A DNA stretch of 64,000 nucleotides from Aselliscus stoliczkanus (GCA_033961575.1 CM066736.1:89883352-89947351); one strand, 5' to 3'; counted from the first letter of the stretch, positions 11,263 to 22,697 are shown. Notes: generated from the letters alone by a model not told the origin. Numbers and translations are program-made.

Positions 11263-14200
11263 TCAGATTCCACATATGAGTGAGATCATATGGTATTTGT
11301 CTTTCTCTGACTGACTTATTTCACTTACCATAATAGCCTCGAGGTCCATGCATTTCATTGCAAATGGTACGATTTCATTCTTCTTTATAGCGGAGTAATA
11401 CTCTGTTGTATAAATGTACCACAGTTTCTTTGTTTTGTTTTGTTTTGTTTTTTTTTGTTTTTTTAGCTGAGCCATCCTGCCACCTGTTGGCAGCTCAATG
11501 GCAACTCAGCTCGGGCTGGCCTCGAACAGCTGTTGCTCAGAGCTCAGCTCGCACTCTTGAGCGAGCTCTTAACCAACTGAGCCACTCGGCCGGCCCTGTA
11601 CCACAGTTTCTTAATCCAGTCATCTACCGATGGGCATTTCGGTTGTTTCCAAGTCTTAGCTATTGTAAATAGCGCTGCAATGAACATAGGGGTGCATAAA
11701 TCTTTTTGAAAATGTGTCTTGGGTTTTTCAGGATAAATACCTACGAGTGGAATTGCTGGGTCAAAAGGTAGTTCCATTTCCAGTTTTTTGAGATATCTCC
11801 ATACTGACTTCCATAGTGGCTGCAACAATCTGTAATCCCACCAACAATGCAACAGGGTCCCTTTTTCCCCACAGCCCCGCCAGCACTTGTTGTTTATTGA
11901 TTTATTGATGATAGCCATTCTGACTGGAGTGAGGTGGTATCTCACTGTGGATTTTATTTGCATTTCCCTAATGACCAGTGAGGTTGAACATTTTTTCATA
12001 TGCCTGTTGGCCATCTGTATGTCCTCTTTAAATAAATGTCTCTTCATATCTTATGCTCATTTTTTAATTGGGTTGTTTGTTTTTTTTGGTGTTGAGTTTC
12101 ATGAGTGTTTTATAAATTTTGGATATTAACCCCTTATCAGATATATCATTGGCAAATATATTCTCCCATTCAATAGGCTTTCTTTTTGTTTTATTGATGG
12201 TTTCCTTTGTTGTGAAAAAACTTTTAAGTCTGATATAATCCCATATGTTCATTTTTTCTTTTACTTCCCTTGCCTATAGGGATGTATCAGTAAAAATATT
12301 GCTCCAGGTAATGTCTGCAAATGTACTCCCTATATTTTCTTTTAGGATTTTTATGGTTTTAGGTCTTACGTTTAGGTCTTTAATCCATTTTGAATTTGTT
12401 CTTGTATATGGTGTAAGGAGGTGGTCCAGTTTCATTTTTTTGCATGTATCAGTCCAATTTTCCCAGCACCATTTATTGAATAGACTATCTTTACTCCAAT
12501 GTAAATTCTTCCTTCCCTTGTCATAGATTTAACTGTCCGTAAATGCCTGGATTTATTTCTGGGCTCTCTGTTCTGTTCCACTGATCTATGTGTCTGTTTT
12601 TATGCCAGTACCGTACTGTCTTGATTACTGTAGCCTTGTAATATGTTTTGATGTCTGGTAGTGTGATCCCTCCGACTTTGTTCTTATTTCTCAGGATTAC
12701 CGAGGCTATTCAGGGTCTTTTATGGTTCCATATAAATTTTAGGATTAGATTTTCTATTTCTTTGAAAACTACCCTTGGTAGTTTGATAGGAATTGCATTG
12801 AATCTATATATTTCTTTAGGCAGTATGGACATTTTAACTATATTGATTCTTCCTATCCATGAGCATGGTAGGTGTTTCCATTTATTTGGATCTTCTTTGA
12901 TTTCTTTCTTCAGTGTCTTATAATTTTCCGAGTACAGATCTTTCACTTCTTTGGTTAAATTTATTCCTAGGTATTCTATGGTTCTTGAAGCAATTGTAAA
13001 TGGGACAGTTTTCTTAATTTCTCCTTCCGTTAGTTTATTATTGGTATATACAAATGCCACTGATTTCTGAACATTGATTTTATATCCTGCTACTTTACTG
13101 AATTCGCCTATCAGTTCCAATAGTTTTTTGATGGAGTGTTTGGGGTTCTCTATGTACAGTATCATGTCATCTGCATATAATGAAAATTTTACTTCTTCCT
13201 TGCCAATTTGGATGCTTTTTGTTTCTTTTTGTTGTCTGATTGCTGTGGTTAGGACTTCCAGAACTGTGTTGAATAAAAGAGGAGAAAGTGGACAGCCTTG
13301 TCTTGTTCCTGATCTTCAGGGGAATGGTTTTAGCTTTTCCCTATTGAGTATGGTGTTAGCTATAGGTTTATCATATATGGCCTTTATTATGTTGAGATAT
13401 GATCCTTGTATTCCCACTTTGCTAAGGGTTTTTAACAGAAATAGCTGTTGGGTTTTGTCAAATGCTTTTTCTGCATCTAATGAAATGACCATGTGATTTT
13501 TATTCTTCATTTTGTTGATGTGGTGTATCACATTAATTGATTTACGGATGTTGAACCAGCCTTGCGTATGAGGGATGAAACCCACTTGATCATGATGTAT
13601 GATCTTCTTAATATATTGCTGAATTCTGTTTGCTAATATTTTATTGAGAATTTTTGCATCTATATTCATCAGGGATATTGTCCTGTAGTTTTCCTTTTTT
13701 GTGCTGTCTTTATCTGGTTTTGGAATCAGGGTGATAGTGGCTTCATAAAAGGAGTTTGGGAGTCTTCCCTCCTTCTGGATTTTTTGGAATAGTTTGAGAA
13801 GAATAGGTAATAATTCTTTTTTGAATGTTTGATAAAATTCACTTGTGAAGCCATCTGGTCCAGGGCTTTTGTTTTTTGGGAGCGTGTCAATTACTGATTC
13901 AATTTCCTTGGTAGTAATCAGGGTATTTAATTTTCTTTTTCTTCTCAAGTTAGCTTTGGAAGTTTGTATGCTTCTAGAAAATTATTCATTTCTTCCAGAT
14001 TGTCAAATTTGTTATCATATAGTTGCTCATAATAATTTCTTAGAATTTTTTGTATTTCTGTGATTTCTGTAGTCATTTCCACTCTTCGTTCCTGGTTTTA
14101 CTAATTTGAGTCCTCTCTCTTTTTTTTTTTTGATGAGCCTCACTAGAGGTTTGTCAATTTTGTTTATCTTCTCAGAAAAACAGCTCTTGGTTCCATTGAT

Positions 14201-15271
14201 CTTTTGTATTGTTTTTCTGTTCTCTATATTGTTTATTTCTGCTCTGGTCTTCATTATCTCCTTTTTTGTAATTCCCTTGGGCTTCTTTTGCTGTTCTTTT
14301 TCCAGTTCCCTTAGGTGTAAGGATAACCTGTTGATCTGAGATTTTTCTTCCTTCTTTAGGTAGGCCTGCACTGCTATAAACTTCCCTCTTAGGACTGCTT
14401 TCGCAGCATCCCAGAGATTTGGGGTCGTGGTGTAATTATTTTCGTTTGTCTCGAGGTATCTTTTGATTTCCTCCTTGATCTCATTTGTGACCCACTCGCT
14501 ATTTAGTAGCATGTTATTTAGCCTCCATTTATTTAACAGGTTTCTGGGGTTCTTCTTATAATTGATTTCTAGTTTCACAGCATTGTGGCCAGAGAAGACA
14601 CTTGAAACAACTTCAATCTTCCTAAATTTATTCAGACTTGTTTTGTGGCCTAACATGTGGTCTATCTTAGAAAATGTTCCATGTGCACTTGAGAAGAATG
14701 TATATTCTGTAGCTTTGAGGTGAAATGCTCTGAAAATGTCTGTTAAATCCAGCTGGTCTAATGTGTCATTTAAGGTTGCTGTTTCCGCATTGATTTTCTG
14801 TCTGGAGGATCTGTCCATTGGTGACAGTGGGGTGTTGAAGTCCCCTACTATGATAGTATTACTGTTGATCTCTGTTTTTATGTCTGACTATATCTGTTTT
14901 ATATATTTAGGAGCTCCTATGTTAGGTACATAGATGTTTACTAGGGTTATGTCCTCTTGTTGGATAAATCCCTTTATTATTATGAAGTGTCCTTCTTTGT
15001 CCTTTATTATATTCTTCAATTTAAAGTCTATTTTATCTGATACAAGTATCGCTACTCCAGCTTTTTTCTCCATTCCATTTGCATGAAATACTTTACTCCA
15101 TCCCTTTACTTTCAGCCTGTATGTGTCTTTTGATCTGAGGTGTGTCTCTTGTATACAGCATATGCCAGGGTCTTGCTTTCTTATCCATTCAGCCACCCTA
15201 TTTCTTTTGATTGGAGCATTTACTGCATTTACATTTAACGTGATTATTGATAGGTATGTATTTATTGCCAT
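11263..15271 (-). pseudogene. L1 ORF2 (endonuclease-reverse transcriptase), broken
   Basis: Encoded the L1 target-primed reverse transcription enzyme; without the SINE the length corresponds to about 1,275 codons, the normal ORF2p size. Endonuclease: starts 'MAINTYLSIITLNVNAVNAP', with '[16 protein letters not shown]' and later '[13 protein letters not shown]'. The SDHN motif reads S-G-H-N, a change next to the catalytic His. Reverse transcriptase: '[12 protein letters not shown]', '[10 protein letters not shown]' and the YADD motif at about 13166-13180. C-terminal: '[17 protein letters not shown]' (Cys-rich region) and 'YYSAIKKNEIVPF'. Damage includes an in-frame TAG near 14888, a TGA near 13317, two frameshifts around 13950-14080, and the SINE at 11431-11596. 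The start at 15271 gives the usual MAI... beginning. Confidence 0.9.
11431..11596 (-). repeat. tRNA-derived SINE (type A) inserted in L1 ORF2
   Basis: Target duplication 'tgtaccacagtttctt' is exact at 11415-11430 and 11597-11612. Minus-strand copy with long T-run at its left and 'actgagccactcggccggcc' at its right. Younger than L1 copy 1. Confidence 0.95.
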
Positions 15272-15286
15272 TTTGTTTTTGTGTTC

Positions 15287-16197
15287 CTAGTCTTCCTTTG
15301 TTAGGTTGTTTTTCTCTTCTGCATAAAGAAACCCTTTTAACATTTCCTGCAAAGCTGGCTTGGTGGTAATGAATTCCCTTAACTTGTTCTTTTCTGGGAA
15401 ACTCTTTATCTCTCCTTCAATTTTAAGTGATAGCCTTGCTGGATACAGCAATCTGGGTTGTAGGCTTTTATTTTTCATCACTTTGAAAACTTCCTGCCAC
15501 TCCTTTCTGGCCTGCAAAGTTTCTGTAGAAAAGTCGGCTGATAATCTTATGGGGGTGTCATTGTAAGTAACTTGCTGCCTTTCCCTTGCTGCTTTAAGGA
15601 TTCTGTCTTTGTCCTTAACCCTTGGCATTTTCAGTATAATGTGTCTTGGTGTGGGCCTCTTTGGGATCATCCTGGTTGGAACTCTCTGCACTTCCTGGGT
15701 TTGTATTTCAATGTCCTTTGCCAGGTTAGGGAAGTTTTCAGACATTATTACTTCAAATATGCTCTCAATCCCTTCCTCCTTCTCTTCTCCTTCCGGTACT
15801 CCGAAGATCCGGAGGTTATTGCGTTTGATGTTGTCCCCCAGCTCTCTTAAGCTATTTTCAATGTTTTCCATTCTTTTTTCTTTTTGTTGTTCTGCTTGGG
15901 TGATCTCTGCTATCTTGTCTTCTAAGTCACTGATTCGATTTTCTGCTTCATCCAATCTGCTAGTCATTCCATCGAATTTGTTATTTAATTCAGTAATTGC
16001 ATTCTTAAGTTCAGCTGGTTGCTTTTCATGATTTCTCTATCCTTCCTTATATTTTCATTTATTTCCTTGAACATTCTAATAATCAGTGTTCTGAACTCTG
16101 TCTCCGATAGGTTGTTTACCTCTATTTCCTCTAGTTCCACTGATTCAGGAGGTTTCTTCTGTTCTTTTATTTGGGTTGTATTTCTTTGTCTCCCCAT
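15287..16197 (-). pseudogene. L1 ORF1 (RNA-binding chaperone), one frameshift
   Basis: Encoded ORF1p, the trimeric nucleic-acid chaperone of the L1 particle. The N-terminal 70 codons start 'MGRQRNTTQIKEQKKP'. The frame is then lost near 16015-16030. The next frame gives a heptad-rich coiled coil ('RLDEAENRISDLEDKIAEI'), the RRM region ('NNLRIFGVPEGEE' and 'RPTPRHIILKMPRVKDKDRI') and the C-terminal domain ('ARERQQVTYNDTPIRLSADF'). Total length is about 303 codons, close to a normal mammalian ORF1p, so a single one-base event may account for the break. It lies 15 bases upstream of ORF2, the usual L1 arrangement. Confidence 0.9.
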
Positions 16198-18242
16198 TCT
16201 GGTTTACTCTTTGTGCTTGCTTCAATATAACAGATAGATCCCCTAGGTCTCTCAGTCTTTTCTGGGTAAACTTATACGGTGTGTGTCCTTTATATTTGAA
16301 TTACTCAATCTCCCTATTCTCTTGTGTGTGTATATCTGAGGTGTTCCTCGTGTTGTGTGTTTTCGCCTGTTGAAGTTTAGCTTTCATTACTTTTGGCTTG
16401 TCAGTAGGTGGGATTGACTTCCAGGCTGACCAGCTGTGAGGATCAGCAGTGTCCGCAGTTTATGAGCTGCTGTGTGAGGGTTGATCCCTCTGATGAAGCT
16501 TGGACCCTTTGGCCCTTGCACCTGTAGCAACTTCCTTTTGGGTGTGACTCTTGTATGTCAAACCCAGAAATGCTCTGGTTTTATCTAAAGTTGGCCTGTG
16601 GGTATATTGATTCTTGTGTCTCCAGTGCCAGTCTTGGCTAAAGTCCACCAAGCTCTCTTCAGTTTGTCCTCTGCTGTAAAAATATTCCTCTGCATCTTGT
16701 CGGAACAAGGACAGCCACCTGACGCCTAGCTTGATCCTGGCACTGCAGGTTTGCTGTACATGAGTGTGGTTGTGACGTGTGATTGGTAGTTTTTACAAAG
16801 TCACTGCCGTTTCTGCTTTTGCCTGTCCCAAGGCAGGCTGTGCACCCTGCAGGCTCAATGCGTGTCTTTGGGCACCCTTTCTGTTGAAAGCCCAACGTGA
16901 AGAATGAAAGAGCTCTTCACTGCCAAAAGCCCGCTGCTAAAATTCTGTTAATTAGTGCCTCAGCAGCTGAACCTGCCCTGCCTCCCAAGCCTTGCAGGAA
17001 AGGTGGGGACGGGGTAGGTATCTCACTCTGTAGCTTCTTCTGGGGCAGAAATTCTTGACCTCCTACGGGTAAGGAATACCTCTGTAGTCTGCCCATTCTG
17101 GGGTCAGTTTAAGACTCTGGGTTGGCAGGGGCCAGGGTTTCTGAGTGAGGATGGAGGTGGGTTTTATTTTCTGTTGTTGTTGTTGTTGTTTTTTTGCTTT
17201 CTGTTGAAAAGAGGAGGAAAAACAAACAAACAAGCAAAACAAACATACAAAATAATAGAACAATATAAAAACCCCACAGTCCCAACACTGTTTTGAGCTA
17301 AGGCCTTTGCCTCATAGGCTCCGGAGGAGTTCCTGCTGCTCTCCCAATGAGACTGCCGGGGTTTAAGGGGCTGCGCGCACCCTGTAGAGGCTCAAATCTC
17401 CTGTCTGTCTCCCAGGGACCTGCGCAAATGCTTGGGCGTGCTGCGTCTCCCCCCACGGAGTATTCTTTCTTCCCCTGCTCATCTGGTTTCACGCTTCTGC
17501 CTCGGAGCCTGTGCGCGCCAGCGGTATTCCTGCTGCTCTCCTGGAGGGACTGCCGGGGTTTAGGAGACTGCGCGCCCCCTGCCGTGGCTCAGATCCCCGC
17601 TCTGTCGCTCTCAGGGACCTGCGTCTACACCCGGCGCACTGCGTCTCCCCTCCCCGCGAGTATTCTTTCTTCCCTAGCTTGCATGGTTTCAGGCTTGTGA
17701 CTCAGGGTCTGCGCACTGAGATGCTCTTGCTGCGCTCCGTGGGACCCGGTGGATGCAGAGACTGATCCCTGAACCAGGCGGGTGCAGGAATTGATCTTGC
17801 CCTGTCGCTGTCACTGCCGGGCTCTGCACCCTGCTTCCTGGGGCCCCGGGGAGCCATGGGTGCAGCTCTACGTCTCCTCTCTCTTCTCCCCCACTCAACC
17901 GGCCTGAGGCTTCTTCCTCAGGCTGCAGATCATTGTGCTCTTTCTGTACTCTAGGTGGGCCGCAGGGCGCAGGGAGTGAGCAGTGGGAACACTCACCGAT
18001 CTGCTCTCTGAAGCTCTTTGCCTCTGCAGCCGCAGGTGCGGGCTGCACCTCACACATCTCACCTGCCTTCTTGCCCCATTTGCCCGGTCTGCCCACCTTC
18101 CAGCAATTGTTGTGTGAGAGTCTTAGTTGCTCTGTGTGATGAGTAGACAACCCTTTGAATAGTTACAGAAGTTCAAATTGTGGATATTTCCAAAGAAGAA
18201 CTCAGGGAGCTCTCCTCACGGCGGCCATCTTACCCTGTCCCC
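16198..18242 (-). promoter_or_regulatory. 5' UTR of L1 copy 1 with tandem GC-rich monomers
   Basis: About 2 kb, clearly more GC-rich than its surroundings toward the 5' end. Between about 17331 and 17723 a unit of about 197 bases is repeated: 'tcctgctgct' at 17331 and 17528, 'gactgccggg' at 17351 and 17548, 'tattctttcttccc' at 17461 and 17661. A third, more diverged unit starts near 17722. Mouse L1 promoters are built from comparable monomers. Short open frames in this GC-rich part are chance. Only about the 50 bases next to ORF1 match the other full-length L1 at 31254. Confidence 0.75.
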
Positions 18243-18431
18243 TAGAGCATATATTTTGGAATGGTTAATCAAGAACATCAATGCTTTAAAAATCACTGTA
18301 CTATTAGCTTTTCCATTTGTTTCCAAAAAAGGAATGATATCTCTGTTCTCCTTTTAGTAACTATAAGTTCTTGGAATCCTGTTGTAATGTGGATAAAAAA
18401 TACAGTTTGTCTTAAAGAATGTTATAAGGGA

Positions 18432-18535
18432 GGGCTGGCCAAGTGGTGCGGTGGTTAGGCGCTTGCTTTGGAAGCCAGCAGCCCTGGTTCGGGCCACAAA
18501 TATGAGGGCCAGAGACACTGCCCTCAAAAAAAAAA
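18432..18535 (+). repeat. Short tRNA-derived SINE (type B)
   Basis: Head 'gggctggccaagtggtgcgg' and A-tail. Target duplication 'gaatgttataaggga' exact at 18417-18431 and 18536-18550. Confidence 0.95.
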
Positions 18536-18550
18536 GAATGTTATAAGGGA

Positions 18551-18894
18551 ACTTATTATTATAAGTCAAGGCTAAGGGAACTCTAAAGAGAATCACTCAT
18601 TGTCCCTATTTGATTATTAAGGGAAGAGTAAACTCATACTTGACAATAGACTTCTTTCCTTTAAATGGGAAATCAATAATTTGCATGAAATTGACTGAAG
18701 ACCTCTCAACAAATATAACATGTCTGAAGGCTACCTGAAAGAAAATCGTAATTAGATTGGGGTAACATTCTTTAGCTTCCAGCTCCTTTAATATTCATTC
18801 TCTAGAAGGGGGTACAATCTTTACCTCCCTGGGTTGTAAACAGTGTAACTATTCTCTGATCGTGGCTGATTCTGCCTCACTTTCTCCCATACCT
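18551..18894. other. Spacer downstream of the OR51A-type gene
   Basis: Would hold the 3' UTR of the minus-strand receptor. No repeat identified. Confidence 0.4.
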
Positions 18895-19830
18895 TTATTT
18901 TAGACCCAATTTCCCCAGAACCTTCTTACGGATTTGCTGTGTCTTCACACAGTATACAATGGGGTTCATTAGAGGTGGCACTAGCAAAAAAATGTCAGCA
19001 ATGAGTATTGTGGTACTTGGGGATTTGTGATTGCCAAAGCGGTGCATAAAGGCCAACACAATGACAGGCACATAGAAGATGAGCACAGCACAGATGTGGG
19101 AGACACAAGTGTTGAGGGCTTTGAGCCGCTCCTTATGGGATCCAATTCCCATCACAGTCTTCAGGATGAATATGTAGGACAGAGCAATGAACACACTGTC
19201 TGACATCATACATAGGGCAACAAAGAAACCATAGAAAAAGTCAACTGTGTTGTCAGAGCAGGCCAAATTCATGACATCCTGATGGAGACAATAGGCATGA
19301 GAAAGTTGGCTTTTCTTACAATATGTCAAACTTTTGAGAGCGAAAGGAAATGGGAGCATTAAGACCATGCTTTTAATGGAAAAGACCAGGCACATCTTGA
19401 CAACTCTGGCATTGGTGAGGATAGAATTGTATCTCAGAGGATTTCGTATGGCCAAAAAGCGGTCAAAGGACATAACCAGAAGCACCGAGGACTCCATATC
19501 TGTGAATCCATGGATAAAGAATTCTTGAGCAAAGCAGGCATTTGGAGAAATTCCTGTAGCATTGAAAACAAAGGTCCTCAGCATAGTGGGGAGGGATGAG
19601 AGGGACAGGCCCAGGTCAGAGAGAGCCAACATGGAAAGGAAATAGAACATAGGTGCGTGGAGTGAGGGTTCTGTCCTGATCACGAAGAGGATGGTGCAAT
19701 TGCCGAGGATGGCCACCAGGTACATGAGGCAGATGGGAATAGAGATCCATACATGAAGATGCTCCAGTCCTGGGATTCCAATCAGGAAGAAGGTGGTGAT
19801 CTCAATTTTAGAAGAATTGGTAGTGTGCAT
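18895..19830 (-). CDS. Olfactory receptor, OR51A subfamily, intact
   Basis: A class I odorant receptor of 311 residues, predicted seven-helix membrane protein coupling to G-olf. N-glycosylation site N5-S-S. TM1 G43-N44; TM2 'PMFYFLSMLALSDLGLSLSS'; disulfide Cys C99 in 'NACFAQEFFIHGF'; TM3 end S-F-D-R-F (D123-R124-F125). Extracellular loop 2 contains 'SHAYCLHQDVMNLAC'. TM6 is preceded by 'ERLKALNTCVSHICAVL' and TM7 ends 'PPLMNPIVYCVKT'. The start (VEITTFFLIGIPGLE-like) recalls human OR51A4/A2, while the end ('ILIADIFLLVPPLMNPIVY') recalls OR51A7. It is therefore an OR51A paralogue I cannot equate to one human gene. It lies between OR51T1 and the OR51A7-like pseudogene but on the opposite strand to both. 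All key motifs are present and no break is seen. No clear splice acceptor is visible just upstream. Confidence 0.9.
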   Translation of the reverse strand: MHTTNSSKIEITTFFLIGIPGLEHLHVWISIPICLMYLVAILGNCTILFVIRTEPSLHAPMFYFLSMLALSDLGLSLSSLPTMLRTFVFNATGISPNACFAQEFFIHGFTDMESSVLLVMSFDRFLAIRNPLRYNSILTNARVVKMCLVFSIKSMVLMLPFPFALKSLTYCKKSQLSHAYCLHQDVMNLACSDNTVDFFYGFFVALCMMSDSVFIALSYIFILKTVMGIGSHKERLKALNTCVSHICAVLIFYVPVIVLAFMHRFGNHKSPSTTILIADIFLLVPPLMNPIVYCVKTQQIRKKVLGKLGLK

Positions 19831-20063
19831 GATGAATCAGTTGGAAAGTATTTATTCCCAGACAGTTTTAACATAGGTCCTTATGCTCATCTCCCCGCTT
19901 TCAGCACTTTTGTCTGAGACATAAACAAAGAAAATAAAATTTTGAGAGATTTCTCATATTAAGGAATACAAGAAGCAGATATTTCTTGCCTAACCACTGT
20001 GCTATATACCTGAAACTGATAAAATAATGGTGAATGTCGACTATAATTAAAATTATCTATAAT
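19831..20063. other. Spacer upstream of OR51A-type gene, with an L1 3'-tail-like end
   Basis: About 19990-20055 ('tatacctgaaactgataaaa') resembles an old plus-strand L1 tail. The promoter of the minus-strand receptor may lie here or beyond. Confidence 0.4.
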
Positions 20064-20133
20064 TATCTATCTATCTATCTATCATCTATCTATCTATCTA
20101 TCTCTATCTATCTATTATCTATCTATCATCTAT
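20064..20133. repeat. (TATC)n tetranucleotide microsatellite
   Basis: Interrupted TATC units sandwiched between two L1-tail-like segments. Confidence 0.9.
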
Positions 20134-20306
20134 TCATGGGATGTAAAGTACAGCATAGGGAGTATAGCCAATGGTATTGTATTAGCTATGTACAATGTCA
20201 GGCAGAGGGTTAATAGACTTGTTGGGGTTACCACTTTCTGAGTTGAGTAAATGTCTAATCATTATTTTGTATTGTACACCTGAAACTAATAATAAAAAAA
20301 TAAAAA
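20134..20306 (+). repeat. L1 3' end fragment
   Basis: 'gtaaagtacagcatagggag' and 'tgtacacctgaaactaataa' with an A-rich end are typical of mammalian L1 3' UTRs. Confidence 0.65.
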
Positions 20307-20576
20307 AGAATGAGGTATTTCTTTTAAATAGACAATTGCTAATAGACTCAGATAATGTTAATTGACAAAAAGAGCCAGAAATATAGGTACTGTCTTGATC
20401 AATCACAATTCTCCATAACGTCCTCAGAAAAAAATACCCACATAAAGAGCAAATAAATTCCTCCTTAACTACTAGCCTTTGCCCCTCCCTACCCCCAAGC
20501 CAATGAAAAATTTTATACAGTCAGGCTGAACTACAGGATAACTCTTTTTGCTTGGTCCCTCTGAGCCAAAAATCTT
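20307..20576. other. Unassigned spacer
   Basis: No gene or repeat recognised. Confidence 0.4.
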
Positions 20577-20738
20577 TTTTTTATTTTTTATTTTTTATTT
20601 TTTTTAATGCACAGTTGTTGTTTTTTAGGCCTTTTTTTTTTTGAGGGCAGTGTCACTGGCCCTCATATGTGGGACCCGAACCGGGGCCGCTGGTTTCCCA
20701 GGCCAGCGCTTAACCACTGCACCACTCGGCGGGCCCAA
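20577..20738 (-). repeat. SINE (type B) with extra sequence between two A-tracts
   Basis: Target duplication 'agccaaaaatctt' at 20564-20576 and 20739-20751. On the minus strand the SINE body ends in an A-run (20642-20632), then about 25 unrelated bases (20631-20607), then a second A/T-rich tract before the duplication. This looks like a SINE carrying a short 3' transduction. Confidence 0.8.
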
Positions 20739-20751
20739 AGCCAAAAATCTT

Positions 20752-22142
20752 GAGAAAAAAAAAGGTAACTGGGAAACTGCAGAAATTAGATTTAAGAGAG
20801 TTGATAATAAGTGGTTTCTCCAATTGCTAGACTTTTTGCTTCAAATAATTTTCAGACAAGGCCTGGAGCTTCTAAAAGTGATTTTACTCACAAGATCTCC
20901 ATAGGAAGCACTACAAAGGAAGGACACAAAATAGGTCATATTTGCTTGACTGTTAACTCTCTCTTGTAATACAGTGAAAAATCCCATGTTTTTATATGGA
21001 AGCAGATAGAATGCCCTTAAAAATAACTAATCCATAGCAGTATTCTCCATTCTTGAGCAAGGGAGGAGAGAAGAGATTCTTGGACTTTCTCTAAAGTTCA
21101 ACATAGACTATCAAAGACATACAGTGGCTTAGTCAACTGGACAATAGGCCAGCCATGGTGGGTGGCAATGTTACAGACATAGTATGTCGGTGATGAGGGA
21201 GATTGGTACTATCTGAATCTATTATTCTTTTCTGATACCATAAGATAAATAGATGTTCTGTAACTATAGAATTTTTCACAGACAACTGAGTTAACTGGTT
21301 AGCTCTAAACAGTTCATAAGTAATATAAAAATAATAATAGTTGTAGCTACCATATAAAGGACAAACTATGTATGTTCTTTGAGAGTTTTCTCTTTATGGA
21401 AATACATTCATCAGGGACAGTGAGGTTCCAAGATACACAGAGCATATAAGTTTCTACCCCTTTTGCCTAGAGAAAGTGAGGGTTTAAATGAGAGACTCAC
21501 GCTTTGTCAGAGGACTCTTGACAACAGTATTAGAAATCAGAAATACAAGTTTTCAACTAGTTGATCCACTGGAATGAGACACTAATGAGTTGTCATTAAG
21601 GACCAATCCTCTTCTTGGAAACTGAGCTGCCTTCCCCAAAGGATAAAACCTCAGTAATATCAGGATCTGGATAACAGCCACTATTTCACCTCTAAAATGC
21701 CCAGGATGAAAGTACACAGAGGTCCTTTAGATTGTTATTAGCTCTTTGGCAATTGTAATTAGGTTAACTCAGGAGCAGCTTGCTCCTGGAAGTCTTCCCT
21801 CCTGAGCACTCCAGGCGGAGTCTATGTATCCCTACCATAAATTGCATTCTAACTCTTACAATACTGCAATGATCCTGTGATTTATTATTTAATTGTCTGC
21901 ACTACCCTGTACTTCTCCGTGTAGTGCATCCTTTCCAATTGCATATGATTCATTTGGCATAACTAGGTTGTTGCCTGGTTTCTATTACAAACTTCTTTTA
22001 CTTTTTAACAACTTGAGAACATAATGTCATATCATATGTCCTTTCTTCCAAGACTAAACTCCTCTTCTCTGATTCTAGTCTAGTAGCTAAGATTGTTATC
22101 CAAGGCCTGACTTGAAATGTTTGCATTTTGATTCTTTGGTGG
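20752..22142. other. Spacer, largely unassigned
   Basis: About 21780-21960 has L2-like character ('cctcctgagcactccagg'). No coding potential that I trust. Confidence 0.4.
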
Positions 22143-22152
22143 AGCCTTACAT

Positions 22153-22259
22153 GGGCCGGCAGAGTGGAGCGGTGGTTAAGCGCTGGCTTGGGAAGCCAGC
22201 GGCCCCAGTTTGGGTCCCACATATGAGAGACAGTGACACTGCCCTTAAAAAAAAAAATT
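22153..22259 (+). repeat. Short tRNA-derived SINE (type B)
   Basis: Target duplication 'agccttacat' at 22143-22152 and 22260-22269; standard head, body and A-tail. Confidence 0.95.
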
Positions 22260-22269
22260 AGCCTTACAT

Positions 22270-22697
22270 GAGGCTAGATTTCCTACTTCTCAGTCCCTAC
22301 CTTACATAGAGTTCTGACTCTATCTAGCATATTGTCTAAATGCATGAACAACCAGATATTTTCTAACATGAATCATGAACAGGTGAAGTGAACCGTAATA
22401 ATGGGTGGCTAAAAGGAGTTTTAATGCATTCTTAATTTTCATAGCTTCTTCCTCAAATTTAAGTTTAATTTCCCTCTTGTTAGACAAACATAGCTCCAAG
22501 AAAAAACTCCCTACATTCCTTATTGCAAACTTTAAAAACAAATTAAAAAAAAAATTTTAAACCTTCTTCTTTAAGCCTCTTTATATTAAAATTCTGGAAC
22601 TTTTATACAGTCAGCCTTATTCATAGTCCTCTCTAAGTCCCAATTCTTAGAGTGTTCATGTTTCAGATATACTTCAGGATACAAAGTATTATAAGAC
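22270..22697. other. Unassigned spacer
   Basis: AT-rich. No recognisable feature. Confidence 0.4.

Larger units (their letters stand above)
10647..18242 (-). mobile_element. Full-length LINE-1, minus strand, broken (L1 copy 1)
   Basis: An autonomous non-LTR retrotransposon now inactive. Exact 15-bp target duplication 'tagagcatatatttt' at 10632-10646 and 18243-18257. On the minus strand the order is: 5' UTR (18242-16198), ORF1 (16197-15287), ORF2 (15271-11263), 3' UTR ending at about 10775, A-rich tail (10774-10751), about 80 bases of extra sequence, then a second A-rich tail. The 5' end starts G-rich with 'gggtaagatggccgcc' nearby, as usual for L1. A SINE is inserted at 11431-11596. Both ORFs carry frameshifts or stops, so it cannot move itself. 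Confidence 0.95.

Noticed and set aside
17689..18150. 153-codon GC-rich minus-strand open frame
   Set aside because: Lies in the L1 5' UTR; few stops because of GC content, no known motif.
20064..20133. Regularly spaced short repeats considered as CRISPR or satellite
   Set aside because: Simple tetranucleotide microsatellite without spacers, in mammalian DNA.
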